Source: Cordilura impudica (taxonomy: Eukaryota; Arthropoda; Insecta; Diptera; Scathophagidae). Taken from it: a DNA stretch of 64,000 nucleotides. Where the stretch lies: NCBI GenBank assembly GCA_963682025.1, contig OY821518.1:144697511-144761510 (forward strand). Direction: 5' to 3'. Position numbers and translations under genes: made by a program. Within the stretch, counting starts at the first letter, position 1; every line of letters begins with the position of its first letter. Of the stretch, positions 1 through 11,105 are shown one piece after another. Below the pieces are notes generated by a model. It saw only the letters and a program-made list of their open reading frames with translations, had not been told where the DNA came from and made no database searches.

Positions 1-357
1 AAGATTCTGATTTTTTTTTAATTTTAGGACCCATTATACTTTTGGAAAATGTTTCAGGAATAAACTTTTCCTCTTTTTAAGTTATTTCTATTTGTTGAAA
101 ACCTGTAAATCGGATTGAAATGTTCACTTTCAAATTAATACACTATGTCACAAAAGTCTACACACAACATGCCTTTTCATTTTTATTTTCTTAACGAAAT
201 AAAACGCATTTTTTGTTTTTGTTTTTTTTTGATAAAAGTATATGTTAAGGAATATTACACAAAAAAAAAAAAAAAATAACTCATTTTACTCAATTATATT
301 TTTCACCAGGGACGTAGTTATAAGAGAAATGACGAAAAGGTCTTATTTAACCATTAA

Positions 358-1493
358 GGAGGGGGTAAGGTTTTAAAAAAAAGGCGTATTTTCATAACTT
401 TTTTTTGTGTGAAGATATCAATAATGTTGGATTATTTATTTCATATATACGTTATAGCAGAACATTTGAAGAATCTTTGAAAAAATTTTCAATTAAAACT
501 TTTAATAAATAAGTCCGTGACAGCGAATGTCCGGAGGCACTTCGACAAAAAGTTGTTTTGCGGTCAACATCATAATTCTTTTATTATACCGATCGAATCA
601 GAATCACTAACTGATTCGATTTAACGGTGTCCGTCCGTCCGTTCCTCCGTCCGTCCATCCGTCTGTGTGTCCATGTATACCTTGTAATCAAACTACAGAT
701 CGCAAGTATGAATATATTTCGATAAAATTTGGTATATAAGCTTTTATCAGCCATAGGATAAACGCTATTGAAATTGGTTAAATTCGGTCTATGTTCAGAC
801 CTAGTCCCCATGCAAATGGCCCCTATGAAATCGACATGAATTGCCATAAGATCCAAATTATCATAAAGATCTCAGTCAAATTGGGTTTGTATGTATATAT
901 TACATCCATTAATCAGTAGTCCAAAAATGATCCCTATTGGACAACTCTTAGTCATAGGCCCCATATAGAGCTGCTTTCCGATCTTCACTTAAATCTATTA
1001 AAAAACAAAAATATTGCACAGATTTTTCTCAAATTTGTTTTGTATAGGGTATCGTATAGTCGGTCTAGACCGACTGTGATTTTCTTACATGTTTATTTTA
1101 GGATTCATTTTGAAGTGAAAACCACGATTTTTTATAAAATTACGGTGTATTTGTTGTTAAAAAAATGGGAAAGAAAATGGAAAATAAAAAAAACTCTTCG
1201 TGGTTACCTGGTGATTTATGTGTAAAAATAGTGTATAAAATCTCAAAAGAATCGCTCAAGTAGATTTTGAGTTATGATGTTCATGGTCTTCAAACATGTT
1301 ATTTGCGAGAAAATCGATTTAAAGTTTTTTAAAAACTGATTTATATATGATATACCGTATGAGACCGGTCGTTTGAAACGCTGCATCTTCGTTAGTTTTA
1401 CTCCAATTTTATTGAAATTTTAACACAACGCTCTCGACATGTTGCACATTCAGCAAAAATAATGCAAAAAAGGTTTTAAAACCTTACCCTCCC
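358..1493. mobile_element. TTAA-flanked TIR element, copy 1 (interrupted by a DINE-like copy)
   Basis: The element is bounded by TTAA at 354-357 and 1494-1497. Its inverted ends read GGAGGGGGTAAGGTTTTAAA on the left and, reverse complemented, GGGAGGGTAAGGTTTTAAAA on the right. It matches the 32984-33636 copy along its length, apart from a DINE-like element (575-1095) that replaced an internal segment. TTAA targets are typical of piggyBac-type transposons, but no transposase is present, so the superfamily is inferred. Confidence 0.6.
575..1095 (+). mobile_element. DINE-1-like non-autonomous repeat, copy 1 (head missing)
   Basis: This copy starts in the ATTATACCGATCGAATCAGA block. It carries the GTCC/GTCT-type microsatellite (629-672) and ends in the palindrome centred on TCTAGA near 1066. 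The 5' hairpin block seen in fuller copies (8937, 10319) is absent. It lies inside a TTAA-flanked element and is therefore younger than it. Confidence 0.75.
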
Positions 1494-1586
1494 TTAAAAT
1501 ATATGAATTCAAATATAGGTTATAATTAACCGTTATTGTAATATATATTTAATTTTGGTCATCGTAACCAATATAGGTAAGAAATA

Positions 1587-2045
1587 TTTTTTTTTTGTTA
1601 TGAATAACTATTATAAAAACCAAAAAAATTTTTTGGTTACCAATAACCATTGTTGCAAGTAATTTTATTTTTTGGTTATCGCTACCCAAATATATATCGT
1701 ATTTTTCATGTAATAGATGCATTTCAAAAGGGTTTGTAGTTTAATTATTGAACTACTTTAATTAAACCACTTAAAGTTTAATTTTCAATCAACCTTTTAA
1801 TTAAATAATATTTTTTTTTATAAAATAAAAAAACATTTCTTACAAAACTGTGCTTTTTTTACTTTGCCAAAGTCATTTAAATTCCTTATTCTTCAAACAC
1901 TTTACAAATGCATTCATTACATCAAAAACACAATACATATACGGGTAGCGATAACCAATAAATAAAATTACTTACAATAATGGTTATTGGAACCAAAAAA
2001 ATTTTTTGGTTGTTATAATAGTTATTCATAACAAAAAAAAAAAAA
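1587..2045. repeat. Foldback element
   Basis: About 90 bases from 1597 (starting GTTATGAATAACTATTATAA) return as the reverse complement ending at 2032, with T-rich and A-rich tracts extending the two ends. Each arm contains a local palindrome around AAAAAAATTTTTT. No coding capacity is seen. The flank at 1525-1595 also resembles the reverse complement of 3190-3260, which suggests an older outer inverted repeat. Confidence 0.7.
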
Positions 2046-2830
2046 CAAGCAAGAAAATTATAGTCGGTCTAGACCGATTATACGATACCCTATACCATGC
2101 GTTGCAGACCCTATTTCATAGGCCCAACTAACTGGACATAGAAAATAAGCATAAACCAAATTTGAGTGGGTTTTTTACTAATTTTTTTGGCTGCAGATAT
2201 GAAAAAGTTCATATCGGATGCTATATCTATATGGGGACTAGGCCCAAAAATGGACCGATCCTGCCTATGTTTGGTAAAGACTCTTGTATATTGCAAAAAT
2301 ATATACAAACAAAATTTGAGAAGAATCAGTGCAATATTTTTGTTTTTTGATAGATTTAAGTAAAGATCTGCAAGAAGCTCTATATGGGGCCTATGACTAA
2401 GAGTTGTCCCACAGGTTATTTTTGGACTGCTCATTAATGGATGTAACAAACGAATACAAACCCAATTTGAGTACGATCTATATGACAATTTGGATCTTAT
2501 GGCAATTTATGTCGAATTCATTTGTATGGGGGCTAGGTCTGAACATGGACCGATTCTCATCAATTTCAATAGCGTGCATCCTATGACCGATAAAAGTTTA
2601 TATACCAAATTTCGTCAAAATTTATTCATATTTGCGACCTGCAGTTTGATTACAAAGTTTACATGGACACACAGACGGACGGACGGACATCGTTAAATCG
2701 AATCAGATAGTGATTCCGATTCGATCGGTATAATAAAAGATGGGTCTAGGTCAAATATTTTTGGTAGTTACAAACAGCAGCACAAAGTCATTATACCCAA
2801 ACCACATAGTGGTAAAGGGTATAAAAATCA
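2046..2830 (-). mobile_element. DINE-1-like non-autonomous repeat, copy 2
   Basis: A nearly full copy in reverse orientation. It starts with AACAAGCAAG and the TCTAGA-centred palindrome, contains a GACGGACGGACGGACATCG microsatellite at 2671-2691, and ends with the TATACCC/GGGTATA hairpin block near 2796-2822. The short ORFs it contains are frame noise; the same stretches occur in other copies with stops. Confidence 0.85.
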
Positions 2831-2852
2831 TGTGAGTCCGATCACAGGGAAG

Positions 2853-3196
2853 ATGTGTAAACATCTAGTAATTAAAGATTTTTTTATGTCATTTTTAAAA
2901 TCAAACAGAAAGCGTCATCTATGTATCACTTATAGCAAAAACTGTTTCAGCTAATTCAACAACCCTTTACTGTAAAACGTTAAAAATATCCCAATATATA
3001 CGTATATAAGTGATACATAGATGACGCTTTTGAAAAGTGGCATAAAAAAACAATGTTATATCATAATTTTTTCACCAATACAATCATAAGTCACACAGCG
3101 TTATGTGTCAGTTCTCACCTATTACGTTTACACTGTTTTTGTGATTGTATTGTGAAATAGAAATTTACCCCCCTGCGCGTATAGATGTTTACACAT
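2853..3196. mobile_element. MITE with ATGTGTAAACATCTA termini
   Basis: The termini ATGTGTAAACATCTA (2853) and its reverse complement (ending 3196) enclose 344 bases with no ORF. Inside is a second inverted pair: AGCGTCATCTATGTATCACT at about 2911 and its reverse complement at about 3011-3030. A partial relative sits at 21512-21560. No clear target duplication was seen and no superfamily is assigned. Confidence 0.6.
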
Positions 3197-3479
3197 AAAA
3201 AAAAAATATTTCTCATTATGGTTACGGCGACCAAAATATTATATATGTATCTTACGATAGTTGTTAAAAATTCTCTAAAATAAATAAAGCGAATTTTAGC
3301 GTAACCTTTTCTTTCGAAAGAAAAAAAAAAATAACAATCATTTTCCGTTCCTGTTTTTCACAAATAAAAATAATATTTCTTTATGATTTTGGTGCCACAA
3401 TAGTCTACAACCGGTTGTTATTAGTGTTGTTTCCTAAATGGTTGGTCCTTATTATAATTGCATCACCGATGGCAGTCTC

Positions 3480-4345
3480 TTTGGCATGGAGTAAGACAGC
3501 TCTATTTTTTTTTTTTAACTCGGGGGATACCTTTATCCATTTATCCTTTTAAATTGTTTTAACTGATGAATTTACCATTAATTCTCAATTACGTTGAGAC
3601 GATGGAGGATGTTCCAACTTCGCGTTGACATTATATAGCAACCATTCTTAAACCAACAATGCAGAATGTTTCGGAACATTGTGGTGCATAAAGGTGTAGA
3701 CGCCTTTTAGGTGTGCTTGGAACAAATTTTTCCTTAAGAATGTCGAGCAGAACAGGACTTTCTCCGAATTTTATATATACCGTCACTTCCACCAACATTT
3801 GCATTCATCTGTGAATATAACACGTTCCCAAAAGGTTGAGTTAGTAACATATATATTTTCATACTTCTTTGCAGACTCTAGCCTTTTAATCAAATTAACT
3901 CGGCTAACGGTTTTTTTCCTGGAAACGTATGAGCTTAAATTGTTCTTTTTTAAACAGTGACGAATAGTTCCAGGATGAACGTTCATTCCATTACATTTTA
4001 CTTCATTCACTTCATTAGCCAGTTTTATCGCCTCATACTGGGATTTTTGGTAACACTTCGTATCCTTTCATCTTTTCAGATCGTTCATCCAGTTTTTTTT
4101 GGAAGATCCGTTCGCGACCAATGACATTATAATTTTTAATTATAATTTTGGATAAATTCAACACCTTTCCAATTTCTGATTTAGTTTTTTTTAATATCTT
4201 AACGTTTTAAAAACTTTTCGTATATCTTCAATAATTTCACACATTTTTTAAAATATTTTTTTTACAAACAAATTTAAGTTGCTCGTAACGCTTACTATTG
4301 CATAGAAAAACATTACTCTGTTATTACTGTAAACTCCAAAACAAT
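3480..4345 (-). pseudogene. Tc1-family transposase, degraded
   Basis: The longest readable part (4010-3783) gives a Tc1-type DNA-binding and early catalytic region: NVHPGTIRHCLKK, then VSRKKTVSR, then a block ending WERVIFTDECK, which corresponds to the family's W-x-x-V-x-(F/W)-(S/T)-D-E segment with the first catalytic Asp. Upstream (4060-4340), in other frames, is a helix-turn-helix-like stretch with NPSMRR. Downstream (about 3650-3560), a further frame gives EWLLYNVNAKLEHPPSSQRN, matching the family's W-x-x-Q-S-P-D-L region with the key residues lost. Stops and frame changes break it in at least four places. It cannot make a working transposase. Confidence 0.8.
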
Positions 4346-4366
4346 ATCGTGTGTAGACTTTTGTGG

Positions 4367-5084
4367 TATTTAAATATCAACAAATTAGGGTTATTATTAT
4401 AAGTAAGTTACAGATCTTACTTTTCTAATTTCATCAGAATCTAACAAGTGTTGAAGCGCATGAGTACGAGTGTATGCGCTAAGTAGAAAAATTTCAGATA
4501 GAAACAATCTAATCAATTATAACATCGCAATTATTACAATGTTTATTACAACAACTGAAAACAGGTCTGATTAAGAATACAGAGTAATTATGAACTTTAG
4601 AAATACAGGTAGTGCTCGACTTACGAAATAGATAGGTTCCCGGACATTGGTCGTAAGTTCATTAAGTGGAAATTCGATTTTCATGAAATAAAACAACAAG
4701 AAAATGATTAATATGTATACATACTGAAATGAAACGCATTTTTTGGTTTTTATGCAATTTTTTTCCTTGCAATTAAACATACATATTTATATTATATTTT
4801 TAGAAGTCCCCTCAACTGTTTCTGTTATTAATCCATTTTGCATAAAAAAAAAAAATGGTCGTAAGTGTGAATAGTGAATAGTGTGCTTTCTTCTTACATG
4901 CACCATTAAACACAATTATTTAAATTAATAGAAACTTTGTGATCGTGTGTTTAAAGTTTTGTGGCATAGTGTACTTTAAACAAGAATCAAAAACAATTTT
5001 AAAATCGTACTTATACATGTACTGTTTTAGGCCAACCGCGAGAAATGTAGTTAAAATGTGTAAAAATGTAGACTTAAGTGTTGA
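4367..5084. other. Spacer with a SINE fragment; otherwise no gene
   Basis: The stretch holds the SINE copy at 4449-4612 and a separated piece of its tail at 4878-4935. Between these two pieces is about 265 bp with a GACTTACGA/GGTCGTAAGT-type inverted motif (4618-4655 and again near 4857), which looks like an insertion that split the SINE tail. No coding sequence was recognised. Confidence 0.5.
4449..4612 (+). mobile_element. tRNA-derived SINE, internally deleted copy
   Basis: It aligns with the fuller SINE at 54735-55000: GTGTTGAAGCGC, then GAGTACGAGTGTATG, TAGTAGAAA-like body, ATAGAAACAATCTA, ending in GATTAAGAATACAG and the GAAATA tail. The segment carrying the B box (GGTTCAAAACC in the fuller copy) has been deleted, so this copy has lost its internal polymerase III promoter. 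Confidence 0.65.
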
Positions 5085-5345
5085 AAGCTTCAGAACTTTA
5101 GCTAGTCGCTAATTTGATCAAAAGTCAATTACAAAATCCGCCTCAATAAACGCGAGAAAATAAAAATGATCAAATCATACAGTAATTGATTATATAACAC
5201 ATTTTCATCCATTTTAGGTATATTCTGAAAGTTTCAGATCTCTTTTCTAGTCGTGAAGTTAGTGAAAATTTAACTACAAAAATCCGCCTCAAACAAACCA
5301 ACAAACAAACAGATAAAGCGAAGTAAATAAAATCATGTAAAAACA
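5085..5345 (-). repeat. Interspersed repeat with the AAATCCGCCTCAA motif, copy 1
   Basis: Two related units in tandem. Each has a TCAGAACTTT/CTGAAAGTTTCAGA stretch followed by AAATCCGCCTCAA. The reverse complement matches 42950-43105 (GAGGCGGATGTTTGT...CTCTGAAACTTTCAG) and, more weakly, 49495-49565. No ORF was seen. Confidence 0.6.
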
Positions 5346-6025
5346 AGTAAAAGTATTAAATTCGGCTGTACCAAATCTTTTGTACCCTCTACCCCTTGTT
5401 ATAACCATGGCTGTTAACACTAAGAGATAAAAGAGTCATGATTTCACATTATCATGGCTAGAATTTTACAATGATGTTTAAAACTAATATGATACTCGTC
5501 ATTTACGAAAATTTTAAATGTTTTCGTTCTTTTTTAATTGCAGGCAAACACATACAATTTCATTTTTGTTTGTTCGTTTATTAGCGATGCATACACATTT
5601 TTTTCTTGTTGTTGTTCGCATGTACAAAAAAAAAAAAAAAAAAACGGAAGCTTTTGCACATGTTCTGTTACGTATAAACATTTTTCACTATTTTTAGTTT
5701 TTTATATGAAATTTTATTGGAGTATCTTTACATTTTCGGACGTCATTCCTCAGCTATTGGACCCAGAAGCTCCAAATGCAATACTAAACTGCTGCAGATT
5801 ATGAAAAATATTTTAAGCCTAATTAGTGTGAACTACTCGACCTGTTGCGGACAGGAGAATGTTTTCAATAGACAGACAGACGGACATCGCTAGATCAACT
5901 CCTCCTTTTATAAGGATTAAGAATATATATGTTTTATGGGGTCTCCGGAATATATTTCACAGTGTTGTGGATAAGAAGAACTCTAATGAAATTTAGCACA
6001 AGAATAGGAGAGACAATCTGTAATA
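5346..6025. mobile_element. Second DINE-like repeat family (AACAAGTAA...TTCGGCTGTACC)
   Basis: It begins AACAAGTAAAAGTATTAAAT, then a TTCGGCTGTACC hairpin-like block and TACCCTCTACCCC. Near the far end are AGACAGACAGACGGACATCG and a TTTTATGGGGTCT segment. The order of parts (AACAAGTA start, short hairpin, TACCCT block, GACAGACG microsatellite followed by ACATCG) parallels the main DINE-like family here, but the sequences barely align. The interior (5520-5700) holds A/T runs and no gene. Confidence 0.6.
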
Positions 6026-7331
6026 AAACCATCTTTTTAAAATTGTCAAAATACACTTTTAGTATTAGTATTTTACTCATAGGTTGATAAGTTTTGAAGA
6101 TACACGCAGTAATGCTAGACCCTTATTTTAATTTTCCGAGGCGCCATATTTCAAATTTCGAATTTTTTTTAGTTCAGTATGATAGATTTTCAATTTGATC
6201 AAATTCAACGTGAAATGCTCATATTTTCTATTTTTTTTTAATAATTAAATGTTTTTCCCAGTAACGTGGGTAAAAATATGGAATTACTCATATATGAACA
6301 TATTTTTGCGTCTATGGGTGTGTGTATAATAGTTAGTGATTGTTTGCGTCTTGAATTTTACCACAGCCAATAAAGCTTAATGATAATTTCTTGTGAAACA
6401 TTCATAACTATGATAATCATTATTATTATTGGCCCCGATTGGTATAATATTGACATTGGCTTAAGAGAATACTTTCAAACAATATTACAATATTATTAAA
6501 TAGAATGCGCACACTCGCACATAAGAGTATCCATTTATATTTGAATATAAAAGTGAATGGAAAATATAAAAAAACATAAGAGTTATTTGAGATAAAACAA
6601 GTAAATTGTAAAAAGGGATGATCAATATGTGGAACGGTTATGGTCAAATTAATTTTTTTTTAAATTTACTCATTTGGCAATTACATCACTGGGATACAAA
6701 TGTTTTCGGACTCATACTCTGGTCCTAGGGTTGGGCTGCGTAATATTTTCTTTTCTTTGAATTGTATAAGATTCCTTTTCGTATTCAATTTAACACACCA
6801 CAAAATGAACTTGTCACTTAAACAAATCCCGTTAAGCAGAAGAAAGTCAAAACCAAAAATACATTGCTTCTTATACCCTACATGACCATATGGTACACAG
6901 TATTATTAGTTTGTGTTTATGTTAGAAAACAAAATCACACCTTATGGCAAACTTTATTAACAGCTGCTTTTTGTTCAACAGTTTTTGTAAATACAATAAA
7001 AAAATTAAACTTTTTGGAATTTTTTAGTGCGACATTTTTTAAAAGAAAGCATTACCTTCTAAAACTTGCAAAATGCTAAATAAAAAGCACAGAAGAGAAA
7101 ACACCAAAATTATTTTTTATTGAGATTTGAGCAAGTTCGTCCGTCTGTCTAGGATTTTTTAGTAACCATTTAACTCACAAAATGTTATGCATCTTGCACA
7201 TACATGTATCACGTGGTCTACACTAGAGATTAATATGAGATTAAGTCGTTTTTGTGCGTTGTTCTTTTGTGTTTATTTGTGTGTTAATAAATAAAAAAAA
7301 AATTTATATAAATATGTAAAAAAAAAATATA
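6026..7331. other. AT-rich stretch, no gene recognised
   Basis: Only short chance ORFs are present. No transposon signature, splice-flanked exon or RNA gene was recognised. Confidence 0.5.
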
Positions 7332-7422
7332 TCTATAATATTAATAGGATGGCGATTTCTTGTGACCGATGTTTTGTTTTGTTAGAAATTGCACTCGAAT
7401 TTCGAGCGTTGGAATCTACTAG
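7332..7422 (+). mobile_element. 91-bp miniature Helitron-like element
   Basis: It has a 5' TCTATAATATTAATAGG end preceded by A. The 3' end has a hairpin (GCACTCGAA/TTCGAGCG, 7391-7408) followed after about 10 nt by CTAG and then a host T. The terminal sequences match the copies at 24499-24761 and 52115-52483, but the interior is almost completely deleted. A-T insertion, TC start and CTAG end after a hairpin are canonical Helitron features. Confidence 0.75.
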
Positions 7423-7994
7423 TATATATAAATATATATATAAATTTGTTTTGTCACGCTTATTTTTATGTTATTTTTTTATGAATACGACATGAAGTTT
7501 TACAGCTCATGTTATAAGATAGTTATAACAACTATATCATGATATAAGATATGACATTAACAGTAACACCGATATGAGGTCTACACGTAATACAATTCTC
7601 TCTGCGATTGAATTTGAAGTTTGCTGATATAAAAATATCTATGTTAATCTCTGTTACAGACCTCGTGTATGTTCTGCAAATTAAACCCAGACATCCCTAC
7701 TTCAAATAAATCACTGAATTTTTATTATGTTTCCGTAGTCTCTATATAAACAAACCACCTACGTACAAGCATCTAAATGTCATTAAACAAGAAATATGTT
7801 ACAAACATTTCTGTGGTAGTTGAGTAGAAAGCACTATAAAAAATTATTGTTATAATCGACAATTTTATTCATATTTTTTTGATTAATGGTAATTTTTCAT
7901 ACTCATCATGTAGGGCTTCATATAAACGGCCAAAACCGATTATGTATAACGTTCTTAGATATTCTTAAATAAAGTTCACACAACGCCACTAACA

Positions 7995-8035
7995 CATGCA
8001 CACACACACACACACCACACACACACACACACAGA
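7995..8035. repeat. CA microsatellite
   Basis: Interrupted (CA)n tract seen directly. Confidence 0.95.
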
Positions 8036-8861
8036 TTTCATAGTATAAAAAGAATCAATTCTTGAAACTTCACACAATATCAAAGTATTTTAAATATAAA
8101 AATATTTTTTGTAAAGTTAAATTATGTGGATTATTATTAAGTAAGCATATCAGTCCTTTTCTAGAATTTACTATCATATAAAAAATTATAAGTTGAAAAT
8201 TTTTTATTCTTGTTTTATTTTACGTAGAAAAAGCATGATGAAAAAAAAAACACAAGATCCTTTTAAATGCTTTAAATTTGATCATTATTTATCGCAATTT
8301 ACTGAAAGCGTACAAAAGCTTGTCTTTACGATTTGTTTCTAATAAATAAGTATTACGGGAAAAATATAGTGAAAGAGGTATGCGAAAATTTAAATCAAAT
8401 TTCGATAGAAACCTGTTGGACTTATCGAAAAATGGAGTTGATGGTAATCTTTTTTTTTGTTTGCAATTATAAACATTTATAATAAAATTTAATTTAATTT
8501 TATGTTTAATGAAATATTTAATTTGATACTGGTAAACTAAACCATTTTCAATTTTAAATTAATTCCATTCAATTAATTACTTCAATGTTCTGATTGACAC
8601 ACACTTAACAGTCATCTTTAATCCACTTCAATTGTTTTAATGAAAAAACTTTTTGATATTTTTGCATTGTTCTCGATGAGTGTTAAAAGAGTTTTTGCGT
8701 TTAGTGGATCAATATAGATTAGAATTTATGGAGAGTATAGATACAAGTACTTTAGTTAGGATAATGTTTAACAAGTTTGCCTGTGAGTTTGTTTTTATTG
8801 TAAAATATAGTCATTTGTGTCATAAAAAGTTTTGATTTTTCAGTTTAATATGCAAAAGTAA

Positions 8862-8888
8862 GCCACACACACACACACACACACACAT
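8862..8888. repeat. CA microsatellite
   Basis: Continuous (CA)n tract seen directly, 26-27 bases. Confidence 0.95.
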
Positions 8889-8936
8889 ACAAAGTATACA
8901 TATTTAGGACTTTAACATAACCGAAATCTATAATTT

Positions 8937-9727
8937 TTATACTCTATACCACTATGTGGTTTGGGTATAATGACTTTGCGCTGCTGTTTGTAACTACCAA
9001 AAATATTTGACCTAGACCCATCTTTTATTATACCGATGGAATCAGAATCACTATCTGATTCGATTTAACGATGTCCGTCCGTCCGTCCGTCTGTGTGTCC
9101 ATGTAAAGCTTGTAATCAAACTGCAGGTCGCAAATATGAATATATTTTGACGAAATTTGGTATATAAGCTTTTATCGGCCATGGGATGAAATTGGTGGGA
9201 ATCGGTCCATGTTCAGACCTAGCCCCCATACAAATGGCCCCTATAAAATCGACATGAATTGCCATAAGATACAAATTATCATATAAATCTTATTCAAATT
9301 GGGTTTGTATGTGTTTATTACATCCATTAATCAGTAGTCCCAAAATGATCTATATGGGACAACTCTTAGTCATAGGCCCCATATAGAGCTGCTTCCCGAT
9401 CTTCACTTAAATCTATCAAAAAACAAAAATATTGCACTGATTCTTTTCAAATTTTGTTTGTATATGTATATTTTTGCAAAATACAAGAGACCTTACCGAA
9501 CACGGTCAGGATCGGTCCATTTTTGGGCCTAGTCCCCATATAGATATAGCATCCGATATAAAATTTTTCATATCTGCAGCCAAAAAAATTAAGAAAAATC
9601 CCACTGAAATTTGGTTTATGCTTATTTTCTATATCCAGTTAGTTGGGTCTGAGAGATAGGGTCTCTAAACGCATGGTATAGGGTATCATATAGTCGGTCT
9701 AGACCGACTATAATTTTCTTACTTGTT
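8937..9727 (+). mobile_element. DINE-1-like non-autonomous repeat, copy 3 (near full length)
   Basis: It starts with the TATACYCTATACCACTATG hairpin block whose stem closes with GGGTATA. Then come the ATTATACCGATGGAATCAGA block, GTCC x3/GTCT microsatellite (9075-9092), and a long moderately conserved body. It ends with GGGTATCATATAGTCGG and the TCTAGA-centred palindrome, then CTTACTTGTT. With the copies at 10319 and 20309 it defines the family consensus. Confidence 0.9.
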
Positions 9728-10318
9728 AATATTAAGAAATTTATATTTTTTAAATAATTTAAAGAAAAAACTCATTGTGAGTTTCACCCGACTCAAGATG
9801 GGTAGAATTCACAAAAAATGGCGATTAATGGAAAATTAGAAAATGTTTTTTTGAAATGTACTTATCACTCGATTAAGAAGTACAAAATTCTTCATCACTA
9901 CCGGAAATTGCAATATCATACCTTGTTTACATTTCCTGCAGCAGTTTTAAAGTTAATAATTTTTTTTCGCGAACAGCTGTGAAGATTGAAATCTGTCATA
10001 TCTTGAAGTTTAAAATTTTGAAATATATTATAAAATATTAATTTTTTTAAATATGCCTAAATTTCGACTATTCTTAAAATATATATGGAGTTTGAATGTG
10101 AATAGGGTAATGGGTAAGAATATAAATCTTGCATTGGATACTACGGTTATCCAAGTTTCTATATTCAGCAATAATATGTTACTCGCTTTTGCGACAATGA
10201 CTTTCATTAAATAAATTGTGAAAATAATCACTCTTAAAAGAGCGCCTCCTGTTGTCTTTAATTTGTTTTGTCCTCGTTTTCGTTGTTATGATTGTTACGA
10301 TTGCTATTGTACTGCCTT
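9728..10318. other. Spacer between two DINE-like copies, no gene
   Basis: AT-rich unique sequence; nothing supportable was found. Confidence 0.5.
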
Positions 10319-11105
10319 TTTATACCCTATACCACTATGTGGTTTGGGTATAATGACTTTGTGCTGCTGTTTGTAACAACCAAAAATATTTGACCTAGAC
10401 CCATCTTTAATTATACCGATCGAATCAGAATCACTTTCTGAGTTGATTTAACAATGTCCGTCCGTCCGTCCGTCCGTCCGTCTGTGTGTCCATGTAAAGC
10501 TTGTAATCAAACTGCAGGTCGCAAATATGAATATATTTTGATGAAATTTGGTATATAAGCTTTTATCGGCCATGGGATGAACGCTATTGAAATTGGTGAG
10601 AATCGGTCCATGTTCAGACCTAGCCCCCATACAAATTACCCATATGAAATCGACATAAATTGCCATGAGATCCAAATTGTCATATAGATCTTACTCAAAT
10701 TGGGTTTATATGCATTCATTACATCCACTAATGAGTAGTCCAAAAATGATCCCTTTGACCCCATATAGAACTGCTTCCCGATCTTCACTTAAATCTATTA
10801 AAAAACAAAAATATTGCACTGATTCTTCTCAAATTTTGTTTTTTTTGTTTTTGCAAAATACAAGAGACTTTACCAAACATGATCAGGATCGGTCCATTTT
10901 TAGACCTAGTCCCTTTATAGATATAGCATCCGATATGAACTTTTTCATATCTGCAGCCAAAAAAATTAATAAAAATCCCACTCAAATTTGGTTTTTGCTT
11001 ATTTTCAATGTCCAGTTAGTTGGGCCTAAGAGATAGGGTTTCTAAACGCATGGTATAGGGTATCGTATAGTCGGTCTAGACCGACTATAATTCTCTTACT
11101 TGTTT
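10319..11105 (+). mobile_element. DINE-1-like non-autonomous repeat, copy 4 (near full length)
   Basis: Same structure and orientation as copy 3, with a GTCCG microsatellite expanded to about five units (10454-10480) and both terminal hairpin blocks present. The short ORFs within it are by-products of the repeat. Confidence 0.9.

Larger units (their letters stand above)
149..4366 (-). mobile_element. Tc1-like DNA transposon, interrupted by nested insertions (candidate)
   Basis: The 17 bases CACAAAAGTCTACACAC at 149-165 recur as a perfect inverted copy at 4350-4366. A degraded Tc1-type transposase lies on the minus strand near the right end. Between the termini sit a TTAA-flanked element (358-1493), a foldback (1587-2045), a DINE-like copy (2046-2830) and a MITE (2853-3196). 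Removing these leaves about 1.5 kb, close to the usual Tc1 length. A weaker terminus-like match (CCACAATAGTCTACA) at 3410-3424 could be a subterminal repeat, or the true left end of a shorter 3410-4366 element. A TA follows the right end. Confidence 0.5.
7423..8936. other. AT-rich stretch with CA microsatellites, no gene
   Basis: It contains two CA-repeat tracts (annotated separately) and otherwise only AT-rich sequence with chance ORFs. Confidence 0.5.

Noticed and set aside
2111..2696. Several 60-125 codon frames in DINE-like copies (also at 10448-11036, 20750-21001, 35482-35837)
   Set aside because: Similar peptides recur in copies where stops interrupt them, and both strands are open by turns; the family shows no sign of coding.
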